A stretch of DNA of 64,000 nt, from positions 62,001-126,000 of the forward strand of contig NZ_NRRB01000002.1 of NCBI RefSeq assembly GCF_002282895.1. The letters run 5' to 3'. Numbering within the stretch: position 1 is the stretch's first letter; each line of letters starts with the position of its first letter. The notes under the pieces were generated by a model that was not told the origin of the DNA, searched no databases, and worked only from the letters and a program-made list of their open reading frames with translations. This DNA is from Paraferrimonas haliotis (GTDB lineage: Bacteria; Pseudomonadota; Gammaproteobacteria; Enterobacterales; Shewanellaceae). Made by a program: the position numbers and the translations under genes. Shown here piece by piece: positions 8,320 through 17,645 of the stretch.

Positions 8320-9162
8320 AAAGGGATAAGCAATGGGCTCATGGTGTTGATACCCTTCCACACGAAAGTCATCCATGGTTACCCAGGTTTCCAGATCCTC
8401 AAGAGATTTAATCTCAGGGTTTATGAACAACTTTGGACTCGCAAAAGGTTTGCGCTTAAGCTGCACATCGCGCATCAGAGCCAGTTGGTCTTCATATATG
8501 TGGGCATTAACTATCTTATGGTAAGCCGTACCTGGCTTATGTCCAGTAATCTGCGCCACCAACGCCAGTAATGTAAACACCTGAATTTGATTAAAATTGA
8601 GTCCCAGGGGCACATCGCAAGAACGTTGATACGAGGTGAGATGCAAGGTGTCTCCCACCAGTGAAAAGTTGTGGGTATGCATACAAGGACGTAAACAGCC
8701 TAGATGAAATTCCCCAGGGTTGTAAAAACTAACAATTTCCCCGCGATCATCAATGCCTTGCTTTAGGTTATTAACTAGCTTCTGCAGTTGGTCGACAACC
8801 GTGCCATCACTGCCTTGCCAAGCCCGCCCTTGCACTCCATAGACTCGGCCCATATCGTCGTTGCCTCGCCTAGCAGGGTTATCTAACCATGCTTGATTCA
8901 AGTTGGCATTGGCATCCCACGTCTTGGTCCCGAGTTCACGAAAGTCGGCCGCATTGTCGTACCCTCGAATGTAACCCAGTAATTCGGCAATGGCCGATTT
9001 CCAGTAACTTTTACGAGTGGTGATAAGCGGGAACTCATTGGCACCTACGTCATGCACCATATCGGCATTAATAACCGTTAAGCAGCGCTTTCCTGTGCGC
9101 TTATTCTCTATCCAGCTGCCTTTATCGACAATGCGCTGACAAAGCTCTAAATATTGTTTCAT
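8311..9162 (-). CDS. thyA: Thymidylate synthase
   Basis: ThyA methylates dUMP to dTMP using methylene-tetrahydrofolate. The 283-residue protein carries the catalytic cysteine in [10 protein letters not shown] and the dUMP-binding [13 protein letters not shown] motif; the C-terminal end is YPFSV. In E. coli the active site is reached through PCH; here it is PCM, a variation found in longer thymidylate synthases. The length is slightly above the E. coli value (264) because of an insertion near residues 85-125. Its start overlaps lgt by four bases, the same lgt-thyA pairing as in E. coli. Confidence 0.96.
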   Translation of the reverse strand: MKQYLELCQRIVDKGSWIENKRTGKRCLTVINADMVHDVGANEFPLITTRKSYWKSAIAELLGYIRGYDNAADFRELGTKTWDANANLNQAWLDNPARRGNDDMGRVYGVQGRAWQGSDGTVVDQLQKLVNNLKQGIDDRGEIVSFYNPGEFHLGCLRPCMHTHNFSLVGDTLHLTSYQRSCDVPLGLNFNQIQVFTLLALVAQITGHKPGTAYHKIVNAHIYEDQLALMRDVQLKRKPFASPKLFINPEIKSLEDLETWVTMDDFRVEGYQHHEPIAYPFSV

Positions 9163-9971
9163 TTGCTTTCCTTGGATCCACTCTTACGCAAAATAAGAAA
9201 TAAGCCAAAGGCTATCATTGGCATCGAGAGCAGCTGCCCCATAGTAAAGAAATTCAAATACAGTCCCAATTGAACATCCGGTTCGCGGACAAACTCTACG
9301 ATGAACCTAAAGCAGCCATAGCCGACTAAGAACATGCCAGAGATAGCACCACGCTGCCTTGGTTTGCGGCTAAACCAATACAGCAAACTAAACAGAACGA
9401 CCCCTTCTAGCGCAAATTGATACAATTGCGACGGGTGACGCGCCTCCGGACCAGCTCCTGGGAACACCATTGCCCACGGAACATCGCTGGTCCTCCCCCA
9501 CAATTCGCCATTAATAAAGTTACCAATACGGCCAGCACCTAGACCAATTGGAACGACCGGAGCAACCACGTCGGCGACATCAAAGAAGTGACGTTTTTGG
9601 CTGTAGGCTATATAGGCAAAGGCTGTTAGCACCCCAAGCAATCCCCCATGAAACGACATGCCACCGTCGGTAATGGCAAATAGGTACATAGGGTTATCTA
9701 AAAATGCGCCAAAGTTGTAGAACAGCACGTAGCCTATTCGCCCGCCGAGGATAACCCCAAGAAAAGCGTAAAATAATAAATCGGAAACTTGATCACGATT
9801 CCATTGAGTGTCTTTTCGGTCCGCCATGCGATTGAGCACCCACATGGCTGCAACAAACCCGACTAGGTACATCATCCCGTACCAACGAATGGCGGGTTCG
9901 AAAGTTTCTCCAAACAGCTCAAAGGGACCAATCGAGAAAATAATCGGGTCGATTTTGGGGTAGGTTAACAT
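9159..9971 (-). CDS. lgt: Prolipoprotein diacylglyceryl transferase
   Basis: Lgt is an inner-membrane enzyme that transfers diacylglycerol from phosphatidylglycerol to the lipobox cysteine of prolipoproteins, the first step of lipoprotein maturation. The 270-residue protein has about seven membrane segments, the Lgt signature [14 protein letters not shown] (near residue 147) and the conserved SFHGGLLG stretch. It is translationally coupled to thyA through a 4-bp overlap and follows a TauE/SafE permease gene by three bases, so these genes form one leftward unit with ptsP and rppH. Confidence 0.97.
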   Translation of the reverse strand: MLTYPKIDPIIFSIGPFELFGETFEPAIRWYGMMYLVGFVAAMWVLNRMADRKDTQWNRDQVSDLLFYAFLGVILGGRIGYVLFYNFGAFLDNPMYLFAITDGGMSFHGGLLGVLTAFAYIAYSQKRHFFDVADVVAPVVPIGLGAGRIGNFINGELWGRTSDVPWAMVFPGAGPEARHPSQLYQFALEGVVLFSLLYWFSRKPRQRGAISGMFLVGYGCFRFIVEFVREPDVQLGLYLNFFTMGQLLSMPMIAFGLFLILRKSGSKESK

Positions 9972-9974
9972 GTT

Positions 9975-10868
9975 CTATCCTAGTAAAAGTCGCAACCCGA
10001 TAAAGGTCATGAAGGCTGCGAAAATTCGTTTTAATAATTTAATGGGCAATATTGCCGCGGCTTTAACCCCTAATCGGGCAGTAAAGATTGCCGTGGCAAT
10101 AACGCCAAACAGTGCCGGTAAATACACATAACCAACCGCGTATTGCGGCAATCCTGGCTCATTCCAACCTGCAATGACATAGCTTAAACAACCAAACAAG
10201 GCCACCGCAATACCGGCAGCGGCAGCGCAGCCAATGGATTTGCGCATTTCTAAGCCGAAGAAGGTTAAAAAGGGAACCAAAATAACGCCTCCACCAATAC
10301 CCATTAACGCCGAAAAAGCACCAATGGCCATCGCTGAAAAGAATAAAATAGAGGGTGATGGTAACGGGCGTTCACGTGACGTGTTGACCGGCAACACCAT
10401 TTTTAGGGCCATTAATAATAAGAATATGGCGAAGATTCGCGTCAGCGTTTCCGCAGACATTCCATCCGCGATAAAGCCCCCGGATATTGAGCCAATTATA
10501 ATCCCAGGCAAGAGTGCCCTGGCCACGGGCCAAGAAATATTGCCTCGCTTTCGATGGCCAAGAGCCGCTGAATAAGACGTCAAGATGATGGCCCCAAGGC
10601 TGGTGCCAATCGCAATATGGATGGCCATTTCTGTTGGAATGTTTAAATGCGGTAGCAACAGCAGAAAAACCGGAACCAGCACAATACCGCCGCCAATGCC
10701 CAAAAGCCCCGCTAAGAAGCCTTGAACGACGCCTACAAGCATGCACAATACAACGATAACTAACAGACTATCCAAAGATTCCACCAAAGTGATTGGCTCT
10801 CGAAAGAGCGACGTTAAGCTTGTCCCTAACCTTGCCGATAGTTTAGGGGATGCCTTATGGAAAAACAA
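9975..10868 (-). CDS. TauE/SafE family permease (putative sulfite/organic anion exporter)
   Basis: This membrane protein has about eight hydrophobic segments and two repeated glycine-rich motifs, AGLLGIGGGIVLVP and SALMGIGGGVILVP, that define the TauE/SafE (DUF81) family. Members export sulfite, sulfoacetate or related anions; the substrate here is unknown. The leftmost possible start is a TTG just three bases after ptsP without a ribosome-binding site; a TTG or GTG about 81-84 bases further in, after GAGAG, fits the family's usual N-terminus better, so the first 27-28 residues may not be translated. A homologue sits between lgt and ptsP in many gammaproteobacteria. Confidence 0.88.
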   Translation of the reverse strand: MFFHKASPKLSARLGTSLTSLFREPITLVESLDSLLVIVVLCMLVGVVQGFLAGLLGIGGGIVLVPVFLLLLPHLNIPTEMAIHIAIGTSLGAIILTSYSAALGHRKRGNISWPVARALLPGIIIGSISGGFIADGMSAETLTRIFAIFLLLMALKMVLPVNTSRERPLPSPSILFFSAMAIGAFSALMGIGGGVILVPFLTFFGLEMRKSIGCAAAAGIAVALFGCLSYVIAGWNEPGLPQYAVGYVYLPALFGVIATAIFTARLGVKAAAILPIKLLKRIFAAFMTFIGLRLLLG

Positions 10869-10871
10869 AAA

Positions 10872-13106
10872 CTAATGAAGTAATGATTTCAATCCAAGGC
10901 TTTCTAGCTTTTCTATGCAAAGTCCACGAACTTGATAGGCGCTTTGACACAGTAAAGCCGACTCGAGCAATTGTTCCATCTCTTGGGTATTAAGTCGACG
11001 AATCAAATAATTAATTCGCCCTAAGTTTCCGGGATTCATGCTTAGCTGACGGTACCCCATTCCAACTAATAACATCACCGCTAGTGGTTCTCCCGCAAGT
11101 TCTCCGCAAATCGAAAATTCGAGGTTGAGGCTATTACTAATTCTAGCAATTTCCGCTAAGGCCGTCAGAACCGCGGGATGATAACTGTCAAACAATTCGC
11201 TGACCGCTGGATTACTGCGATCCACCGCTAGTAAATATTGAGTTAAGTCGTTTGAACCCACTGAAATGAAATCCACTAACCTGCTGATTTGTGGCAGTTG
11301 AAATATCATCGCCGGAATTTCTAGCATAATACCAATTTTGGGGGGCACTACTGGTCGCCCTAATTCCTGTTCGATTTCTTGCAACGCTTGAGCAATGTAA
11401 CCTTGAGAACGCTCAATCTCTTTAAGGTTAGACACCATCGGCAGTAAAATCGACAAAGCCGCGTTGCCAACACTGGCTTTTATCATGGCCCGCAGTTGGA
11501 TCAGTAACATTTCAGGGTGATCTAAGGTTAATCGAATTCCCCGCCAACCCAAAAACGGATTAGACTCCACAATGGGAAAGTAAGCTAGCGGTTTATCGCC
11601 TCCAACATCCAAAGTCCGCATGGTCACGGGTTTGCCTTTCGCCGAGCGCATTACCTTTTTGTACAGTATTAATTGTTCCGACTCCGTCAAAAAGTGGCTG
11701 TGCAACATAAACGGGATTTCGCTGCGATATAAGCCAATACCCCCAACACTAGGGCTAGCCACGTCTGCCAATGCGCCGCTAAGCCCTGCATTGACAAACA
11801 AACCGACCCGCTGACCATCAAAGCTGCAACAAGGCTTAGCCATTTCTTCGGTAAACTGGGTTTCACGCTGTTCAATTTGAGCGATTAAGCGACGATATTC
11901 GTCAATTAGCACCACACTGGGACACAGCACCACCTGACCTCGAAAACCATTAACAATGAGCTGCTGGCCTTGGTCGACGTCATTGATGTTGATTTCCACC
12001 CCCATAACCGCTGGAATTTTCATTGCTCGAGCGAGTATTGCCACATGAGAATTGGCGCCCCCGCCTTGAATGATGATACCGGCAATGCTCGATTGAGGAA
12101 TTTCAGCAAGTAAGGTCGCACTGGCTTCCTTAGCGATAATGATCTTAGCTTCACCGTCGTTAAGTTGCAGACGACGGCGTTTTTGAAGCTGATGCAACAG
12201 GCGTTGACCAATATCGATGACGTCGCTGCTGCGTTCCTTTAAATAGGGATCTTGCATCGACAAAAATTGCTTAGCCACGCGATTGCACACTCGCCGCACC
12301 GCCGTTTCTGCAGTCCAACCTAGCGCCACTTCATCGAGCAACTCATTACCTAATGAAGCCGGTTCCAACAGGCTTTGGTAAGCACTGAATATCTGCGCGA
12401 CTTCGCTGTCGACTTCCGCATCAAACCGTTGACTCCAATTGAAAAACTGGCTTCGGCAGTAACCTATGGCCTCACTGAGTCGCTGTTTTTCAAAGGATGG
12501 TTCTCGACTGACCTTATCCGGCTCATCCATCTGCGGAGGTTTATCAATTAATAATGCGGGTGCAATCGCGATGCCGGGCGATGCCGATTCTCCGGTTATT
12601 AGACTATCCGTTTGCGCTACATGACTTTGTCGCTCATGGTTTAGCCCGCTGATGGCCATCGCCAATTGAGCCGCTAAGGTAACCAGAAAGGCTTCCTCGT
12701 TATCGTCGAATTCTCTCTTTTGCTGTTGCTGCACCACCAAAACCCCGAGCAACTGCCCTTGGTGAATAATAGGCGCTGCTAAAAAGGCGCTAAAGATGTC
12801 CTCTTTGACGGACTCAATTCGCTTGAACGCTGGGTGTTGCTGTGCATCGGCTAGATTAATGGGTTCAGCACGCTCAGCGACTAATCCTACTACGCCTTCG
12901 CCAAAGGCGAGGCTGGCGTGCCCGACTGCTGCAGGAGACAAACCATCGGTTGCGCTTAGAATGAGTTGTTGCTGTTGCGCGATATATACCGAGCAACATT
13001 GGGTGGCCATGGCTCGTTTAGTTTTTACCACCAACGAGGCCATAGCACTGTTCAGATCCGTCGCATTGACAACGGTTTGTGTAATATCACGTAAACTGTC
13101 TAACAT
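10872..13106 (-). CDS. ptsP: Phosphoenolpyruvate-protein phosphotransferase PtsP (enzyme I-Ntr)
   Basis: PtsP takes phosphate from phosphoenolpyruvate and passes it to NPr (PtsO), then PtsN, in the nitrogen-linked phosphotransferase chain. The 744-residue protein has an N-terminal GAF domain (residues 1-155), an enzyme I N-terminal domain, the swivel domain with the phosphorylated histidine in GGGANSHVAILARAM (near residue 357) and a PEP-binding TIM barrel ending around residue 720 (SICGELAGEP contains the catalytic Cys). The length matches E. coli (748). The start overlaps the rppH stop by one base (TGATG), so the two genes are coupled. Confidence 0.96.
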   Translation of the reverse strand: MLDSLRDITQTVVNATDLNSAMASLVVKTKRAMATQCCSVYIAQQQQLILSATDGLSPAAVGHASLAFGEGVVGLVAERAEPINLADAQQHPAFKRIESVKEDIFSAFLAAPIIHQGQLLGVLVVQQQQKREFDDNEEAFLVTLAAQLAMAISGLNHERQSHVAQTDSLITGESASPGIAIAPALLIDKPPQMDEPDKVSREPSFEKQRLSEAIGYCRSQFFNWSQRFDAEVDSEVAQIFSAYQSLLEPASLGNELLDEVALGWTAETAVRRVCNRVAKQFLSMQDPYLKERSSDVIDIGQRLLHQLQKRRRLQLNDGEAKIIIAKEASATLLAEIPQSSIAGIIIQGGGANSHVAILARAMKIPAVMGVEININDVDQGQQLIVNGFRGQVVLCPSVVLIDEYRRLIAQIEQRETQFTEEMAKPCCSFDGQRVGLFVNAGLSGALADVASPSVGGIGLYRSEIPFMLHSHFLTESEQLILYKKVMRSAKGKPVTMRTLDVGGDKPLAYFPIVESNPFLGWRGIRLTLDHPEMLLIQLRAMIKASVGNAALSILLPMVSNLKEIERSQGYIAQALQEIEQELGRPVVPPKIGIMLEIPAMIFQLPQISRLVDFISVGSNDLTQYLLAVDRSNPAVSELFDSYHPAVLTALAEIARISNSLNLEFSICGELAGEPLAVMLLVGMGYRQLSMNPGNLGRINYLIRRLNTQEMEQLLESALLCQSAYQVRGLCIEKLESLGLKSLLH

Positions 13107-13624
13107 CAGCCTCGATATCGCTGACGCCGCTTCCCTTCTTTTTTCTTATTGAAAGGCATGGCGGTACTGGCGAACTCTTTCATGACTTTCCGATAAACAT
13201 CGCGCTTAAACGATACAACCTGTCGTACCGGATACCAATAACTAACCCACCGAAAGTCGTCAAACTCTGGGTGGCCAGTCGCATCGAACGAAATCGCACT
13301 TTCATCAGAAATCAACCGCAACAAAAACCACTTTTGTTTTTGCCCGATACAAACAGGGTTTGAATCCTGCCTTATCATTCGTCGTGGTAAACGATAACGC
13401 AACCACGAACGGGTGCTGGCGAGAATTTTGACGTCGTGAGGTTTAAGCCCCACTTCTTCATAAAGCTCTCGATACATGGTTTGCTCAGCGGTTTCACCGC
13501 TGTCCACGCCACCCTGGGGAAATTGCCATGAGTGCTGACCATGTCGCCGCGCCCACATCACTTGCCCATGCTGATTACAAATTACAATGCCGACGTTCGC
13601 TCGAAATCCATCACTATCGATCAC
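13106..13624 (-). CDS. rppH: RNA pyrophosphohydrolase RppH
   Basis: RppH removes pyrophosphate from the 5' end of mRNA and so opens it to RNase E. The 172-residue Nudix hydrolase has the box [23 protein letters not shown] in full, split here as [11 protein letters not shown] and [10 protein letters not shown] (residues 36-58), and ends with a basic tail [13 protein letters not shown]. The start is [19 protein letters not shown] aligns residue for residue with the E. coli N-terminus. It heads the rppH-ptsP unit, as in E. coli, and is divergent from mutH across a 605-bp non-coding region. Confidence 0.97.
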   Translation of the reverse strand: MIDSDGFRANVGIVICNQHGQVMWARRHGQHSWQFPQGGVDSGETAEQTMYRELYEEVGLKPHDVKILASTRSWLRYRLPRRMIRQDSNPVCIGQKQKWFLLRLISDESAISFDATGHPEFDDFRWVSYWYPVRQVVSFKRDVYRKVMKEFASTAMPFNKKKEGKRRQRYRG

Positions 13625-13717
13625 TTGGACTCCAAAACGTCTTAATTTTTGCTAAGTTGATTGTTTCACAAAGCGCGGGGCGCGGCAATGATTGCTTTTA
13701 ACCCGAAAATCGCCACC

Positions 13718-14171
13718 GGTGGATAACTAATCGCGATCAACTTAAGTTATTAACATTTCATTCTTACCTTAAGCACTGCTATCCACAAAATCTGTGGGTA
13801 TCTCTGTATACAACTCCCGTAAACTTCTTAATTAACTGATAGGCGCTCAAAAACCAACCAAGAAAGCCTCTTGGAAATATTCAATTTAAGCATTAACATT
13901 CAACAAGATAGACTGCACCAACTGTATAAAAGATCACTATTAAAGATAGGGTTTGGTTAAATTTACAACAACCACCCATTTGTGAGTTAGTCTTAGTGAG
14001 TTATTCACATCCCAAATGGCTAAACTGCCTAAGTTACGAGTAAACATTCAACAACTCAGCATCATTTCAACAAGATCCGATGAGATCCCGCTGTTTACTG
14101 AAAGTTATCCAAAGAATCTGTGGATAACCTTGTGTGCAACCAAGGTATAGCCATAACACAACTGTGTGTAA
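13718..14171. other. DnaA-box-rich region between rppH and mutH (DARS2-like, with two cores)
   Basis: The 605-bp gap between rppH and mutH has no supported gene. It holds exact DnaA boxes TTATTCACA (14001-14009) and TGTGGATAA (14119-14127), and one-mismatch boxes at 13718-13726, 13779-13787, 14105-14113 and 14163-14171. Two 35-bp segments, 13780-13814 and 14106-14140, are alike at 27 of 35 positions; each has three boxes (I, II head-to-head; III in tandem with II) at identical spacings (14 and 12 bp between box starts). E. coli places the DnaA-reactivating sequence DARS2 next to mutH at this very point. Function is inferred. Five GATC sites also occur in the gap. Confidence 0.7.
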
Positions 14172-14229
14172 CCTAATAAATAGCTGAGCAGATCTAGCTA
14201 TACAATGGCAAAATCAATACACTGACACG

Positions 14230-14913
14230 ATGAAAAAAGCACTCTCTTCACCAACCAGCATCGATCAACTCATGGAACGTGCTGACGCAATGGCCGGGCT
14301 CACGTTGGCAGAACTCGCCAAACGCTGGCAAGTTCAAGTGCCGCCGGATCTAAGAAGAGACAAAGGCTGGGTAGGCCAACTTATGGAGCTTCAGCTGGGT
14401 GCAAGTGCGGGCAATAAAGCCGAACCGGACTTCCCAGAAATCGATGTAGAGCTGAAAACCTTACCCATCAGTTATGCACTTGCTCCCCTAGAAACAACCT
14501 ACGTTACTGTGGTTCCTTTAACCAACATTAGAGCGCTGAATTGGTTTGACTCAGTCGTCTATCAAAAATTGAAAAGGGTGTTGTGGGTTCCAGTGCAAGG
14601 AGAGCGAGAAATTCCAGTCGGAGATCGAATCATTGGTACTCCATTTCTTTGGCAGCCATCACAGCAACAGCTGCAAATGTTAAGAAATGATTGGGAAGAG
14701 TTAATGGAAATGGTTGCTTTAGGTAATATAAATTCGATTTCGGCAAAGTTTGGAGATGCATTGCACATACGCCCAAAAGCCGCCAATGGTCGAGTACTTA
14801 CCGATGCAATCGGCGAGGATGGTTCGCCGATAAAGACGCTGCCACGGGGGTTTTATCTGCAAAAGAGTTTTACTCAAGCAATCCTTAATCAAGCATTCGC
14901 TAATGATGCTTAG
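14230..14913 (+). CDS. mutH: DNA mismatch repair endonuclease MutH
   Basis: MutH nicks the unmethylated strand at hemimethylated GATC sites when called by MutS and MutL, so its presence implies Dam methylation. The 227-residue protein has the PD-(D/E)xK-type catalytic residues in EIDVELKTLPI (DVELK at about residues 76-80) and the family C-terminal part with GFYLQKSFTQ. The length matches E. coli (229). No good Shine-Dalgarno sequence precedes the ATG (ACACTGACACG), so expression may be low. It is divergent from rppH across the DARS2-like region. Confidence 0.96.
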   Translation: MKKALSSPTSIDQLMERADAMAGLTLAELAKRWQVQVPPDLRRDKGWVGQLMELQLGASAGNKAEPDFPEIDVELKTLPISYALAPLETTYVTVVPLTNIRALNWFDSVVYQKLKRVLWVPVQGEREIPVGDRIIGTPFLWQPSQQQLQMLRNDWEELMEMVALGNINSISAKFGDALHIRPKAANGRVLTDAIGEDGSPIKTLPRGFYLQKSFTQAILNQAFANDA

Positions 14914-15030
14914 CTCAAAAAGCTATCATCTCTTGATCCCGATCATACTTTTAGTTGCAAAAATTCATCAAATTGCTAAGAAATTTAGATAGAATAGCCG
15001 GCCTTTATTTGTTGGACGATTAATTACCCT

Positions 15031-16095
15031 GTGACTAGCCTGCAGCAACTCAAAAAACTTTTGATAGTGACCTTTGCCTGGACCATGGCGATGAGTCTCT
15101 ACGTGTCGTTTAGATACTCTCAAAGTTTAACCTTGCCACAGTGGGCTGTAGGTCAATCTGATCTGTACACCCTAACCATAATCATGGGCGTAATTTTTGG
15201 TTGTTTGCACTGGCTTTCCAACTTAATTTCCGAGGTGACCTTTATACGACGTATGCCCTACGTCTTTATTGTCTTATTTAAAGGCATTTTCCTATTAATT
15301 GGGGCAACCTTCATAGCCTACTTGAGCCAAATGCTCACCATGTGGGCGTTAAGTAACCACGTACTGTCGTTACGGCAAATGCTCACTATGCAAATCATAT
15401 ACAGCCCCTCCTTTCAGGGCTTAATTGTGTATTTGGTGTTTGTTCGAATTGGTATCGCCTTCATCGAGCAAATGGTGTTGTTGGTCGGCCGGCGGGTATT
15501 ACTGAACATTGGTCTAGGCCATTACCATCGCCCGTGTTATGAAAATCGCATTTTCTTATTTGTGGATATGACCGCCTCAACAGCCCATGCAGAATCCTTG
15601 GGAGATTATCGCTTCAGTCGTCTCATTCAGGACAGTTTCGAGGTTTTGTCCTCGGTTGCAGCCAAGCATGATGCTGAAATATATCGCTATATGGGCGACG
15701 CAGCTATCATCAGTTGGCCACTAGAAGATGGTTTAGAAGATCAACGCTGTCTGCGTTTATATTTTGATTTCATTCAACAATTGAATTGGCACCGCCGCTC
15801 GTTTGAATCCCATTACGGATTTGTACCGCGCTTTAAAGCCGCCGCTCATTGTGGTCAAGTTGTGGTGGCGGTTGTCGGAGTAAATAAACAAGAGATCAGC
15901 TATTTTAGCGACGTGCTGAACACACTGGCGCGACTGCAGGATCAATGCGGACCTCTGGGGCAAAAAATGCTGATATCCGGTGACCTTGAAAAGCAAATAG
16001 AAAAAACCCAAGACCTTCATATAGAAGAGCTTGGGCCGATTATGCTTAAGGGTAAGAAGAATCCTATCGAAGTGTTTGGAGTTTCTTCTAATTAG
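15031..16095 (+). CDS. Membrane-bound class III adenylate/guanylate cyclase
   Basis: The 354-residue protein has four predicted membrane segments (about residues 10-165) followed by a class III cyclase domain (about 176-352). The metal-binding aspartates are in FLFVDMTAST and YRYMGDAAII, and SYFSDVLNTLARL holds the Asn and Arg that stabilise the transition state, so the enzyme should be active. The N-terminal membrane part resembles sensors without a named domain. Substrate choice (ATP or GTP) cannot be read with certainty. The GTG start has only a weak GGAC upstream; ATG 18 codons later is an alternative. It converges on an Hpt gene. Confidence 0.85.
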   Translation: MTSLQQLKKLLIVTFAWTMAMSLYVSFRYSQSLTLPQWAVGQSDLYTLTIIMGVIFGCLHWLSNLISEVTFIRRMPYVFIVLFKGIFLLIGATFIAYLSQMLTMWALSNHVLSLRQMLTMQIIYSPSFQGLIVYLVFVRIGIAFIEQMVLLVGRRVLLNIGLGHYHRPCYENRIFLFVDMTASTAHAESLGDYRFSRLIQDSFEVLSSVAAKHDAEIYRYMGDAAIISWPLEDGLEDQRCLRLYFDFIQQLNWHRRSFESHYGFVPRFKAAAHCGQVVVAVVGVNKQEISYFSDVLNTLARLQDQCGPLGQKMLISGDLEKQIEKTQDLHIEELGPIMLKGKKNPIEVFGVSSN

Positions 16096-16112
16096 TCGAC
16101 ACTGCCGATGCC

Positions 16113-16478
16113 TTAAGATTTAGAGCGTAAATACTCTATCAAATGTTCCAAATCTTTAGCGGTCATGCTTACAATGTCCGCCAACCATTGTGGATGGGCC
16201 GACTGCCAAATAGGCTCTTCGCCATGTTGCAATGCTTGAGCCAATTGCTGAATTCGCTTCAAACCAATGGAACCCGCTGCACCTTTATATTTGTGTGCTT
16301 CTTCACACAAGGCCTTTTTGTCGCCATTTTGGTATGCGGCTTTTAGATTGTCCAAGTATTCAGGCAATAACTCTTGAAACAACTCCACACTTTTTAGTAA
16401 TGTCGCAGCGCCAATTGCACTAATGTATTGGTCAAGAGTGGTTAAATCGAGTATGTCTTCAATTTTTGCTGAGGCCAT
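16113..16478 (-). CDS. Hpt-domain phosphotransfer protein
   Basis: This 121-residue single-domain protein carries the histidine phosphotransfer motif EEAHKYKGAAGSIGLKRIQ (residues 60-78), in which the first His is the phosphate acceptor. Stand-alone Hpt proteins shuttle phosphate between a hybrid sensor kinase and a response regulator. The start was set at MASAKIED because AGGAGAG lies 9 bases before it; an upstream ATG at 16550 would add 24 residues without a ribosome-binding site. No kinase or regulator lies beside it, so the partners are elsewhere. The nearest gene is a convergent class III cyclase. Confidence 0.85.
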   Translation of the reverse strand: MASAKIEDILDLTTLDQYISAIGAATLLKSVELFQELLPEYLDNLKAAYQNGDKKALCEEAHKYKGAAGSIGLKRIQQLAQALQHGEEPIWQSAHPQWLADIVSMTAKDLEHLIEYLRSKS

Positions 16479-16595
16479 TACGCCAGCTCTCCTAATAGCG
16501 GATAAATTTGATCTTGTGCTCTTTATATTACTCAAGCAAAACCGGATCAACAGTTTACTTTACAATCTAAGCCTTGGCTCACTAAATTAACCGAG

Positions 16596-16617
16596 AAACG
16601 GTAAAATTTTACCGTTT
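16596..16617. promoter_or_regulatory. Perfect 22-bp palindrome upstream of folE2
   Basis: AAACGGTAAAA followed directly by TTTTACCGTTT is a perfect, loopless 22-bp palindrome, about 40 bp before the likely folE2 -35 box. A loopless symmetric repeat suits a dimeric repressor or activator better than a terminator. It does not look like the known Zur box (TGTTATA-type). The cognate regulator is unknown. Confidence 0.55.
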
Positions 16618-16654
16618 GTTTAGCGAAACTTATCGATAGCGTTAATCAGCCACA

Positions 16655-16682
16655 TTCACTTTAATAATGGCCGTGCTATAAT
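16655..16682 (+). promoter_or_regulatory. Candidate sigma-70 promoter of folE2
   Basis: TTCACT (16655-16660) and a perfect TATAAT (16677-16682) are 16 bases apart, 37 bases before the folE2 ATG. The -10 box is exact, the -35 is weak, which fits a regulated promoter. Confidence 0.5.
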
Positions 16683-16718
16683 CCCGACCCTTTTCTCGTT
16701 AACCCTAATGGAGCATTT

Positions 16719-17645
16719 ATGCCAACCACCATGCCTGATGTTGCTAGCAGTGCAATAGCACCAACGCAAGGCACCTTAGATTGGGTCGGTATGAGCAACA
16801 TTGAGCTGCCTTTAATGATAAAGGTGGACGATACCCAAGCTCGCCAAGTGAGCGCCCGTTGCAAAGCCTACGTTAATTTAGAAGACAGCACTGCCAAAGG
16901 CATTCACATGTCTCGCCTGTATTTGGCACTCGATGAAATGTCTAATCAAGATACGGTTACCTTAGAGCGGCTTCACTGGTTGCTACAAACCTTCATCGCC
17001 AGTCACGAAAGTCTATCTAGCCATGCTTTGGTGGAATTGCAGTTCGATTATCATTTGCGCCGCGCTTCGCTTAAAAGTGATAAAACCGGTTGGAAATCCT
17101 ACCCGACTCGTTTATTAGGGAGAATTGATGAAGGCACTCTGAGTTTTGAACTGCAACTGCAAATCCCTTACTCGTCCACTTGCCCATGCTCTGCTGCTTT
17201 GGCTCGACAAATGATTCAAGAAGCGTTCAATAATCGCTTCGACGCTCACCAACAACTGGATTATCAAACCGTAGTGGATTGGTTAGGCACTACCGATGGT
17301 ATTAATGCCACCCCTCACTCGCAGCGCTCTGTGGCCGATATTAAAGTAAAATTGGCATCTGACACGAAAGACATCCCCCTCGTAGCGCTGATTGATTTAA
17401 TAGAAAACGCCCTCCAGACACCGGTTCAAGCTGCGGTTAAAAGAGAAGATGAACAAGAATTTGCTCGTTTAAATGGTCAAAATTTGATGTTTGTTGAAGA
17501 TGCGGCTCGACGTCTAAAGTACGCACTTAATGAGCACCCGCAGTTTAGTGATTTTTGGCTGATGGTGAATCACCTAGAATCACTTCACGCTCACGACGCT
17601 GTGAGCACCGTGGTTAAGGGCATCAAAGGCGGCTATCTGGCTTGA
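16719..17645 (+). CDS. folE2: GTP cyclohydrolase I type 2 (FolE2)
   Basis: FolE2 converts GTP to dihydroneopterin triphosphate, the first step of folate synthesis (and also feeds queuosine). The 308-residue protein matches the COG1469 family over its length, with [18 protein letters not shown] and the active-site stretch [15 protein letters not shown] (Cys near residue 149), where the metal-binding Cys and nearby His cluster. FolE2 enzymes can use manganese when zinc is short and often replace FolE; no folE is in the window. GGAG precedes the ATG. Its 3' end overlaps the convergent yhcC gene by 66 bp. Confidence 0.95.
   Translation: MPTTMPDVASSAIAPTQGTLDWVGMSNIELPLMIKVDDTQARQVSARCKAYVNLEDSTAKGIHMSRLYLALDEMSNQDTVTLERLHWLLQTFIASHESLSSHALVELQFDYHLRRASLKSDKTGWKSYPTRLLGRIDEGTLSFELQLQIPYSSTCPCSAALARQMIQEAFNNRFDAHQQLDYQTVVDWLGTTDGINATPHSQRSVADIKVKLASDTKDIPLVALIDLIENALQTPVQAAVKREDEQEFARLNGQNLMFVEDAARRLKYALNEHPQFSDFWLMVNHLESLHAHDAVSTVVKGIKGGYLA

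Noticed and set aside
10234-10575. Rightward open frame inside the TauE/SafE gene
   Set aside because: Antisense to a conserved membrane protein; the apparent Pro/Lys-rich composition is the mirror of glycine-rich membrane codons.
16560-16718. Zur box or riboswitch before folE2
   Set aside because: No TGTTATA-type symmetric Zur site and no conserved riboswitch core were visible; only the unrelated palindrome and a promoter.
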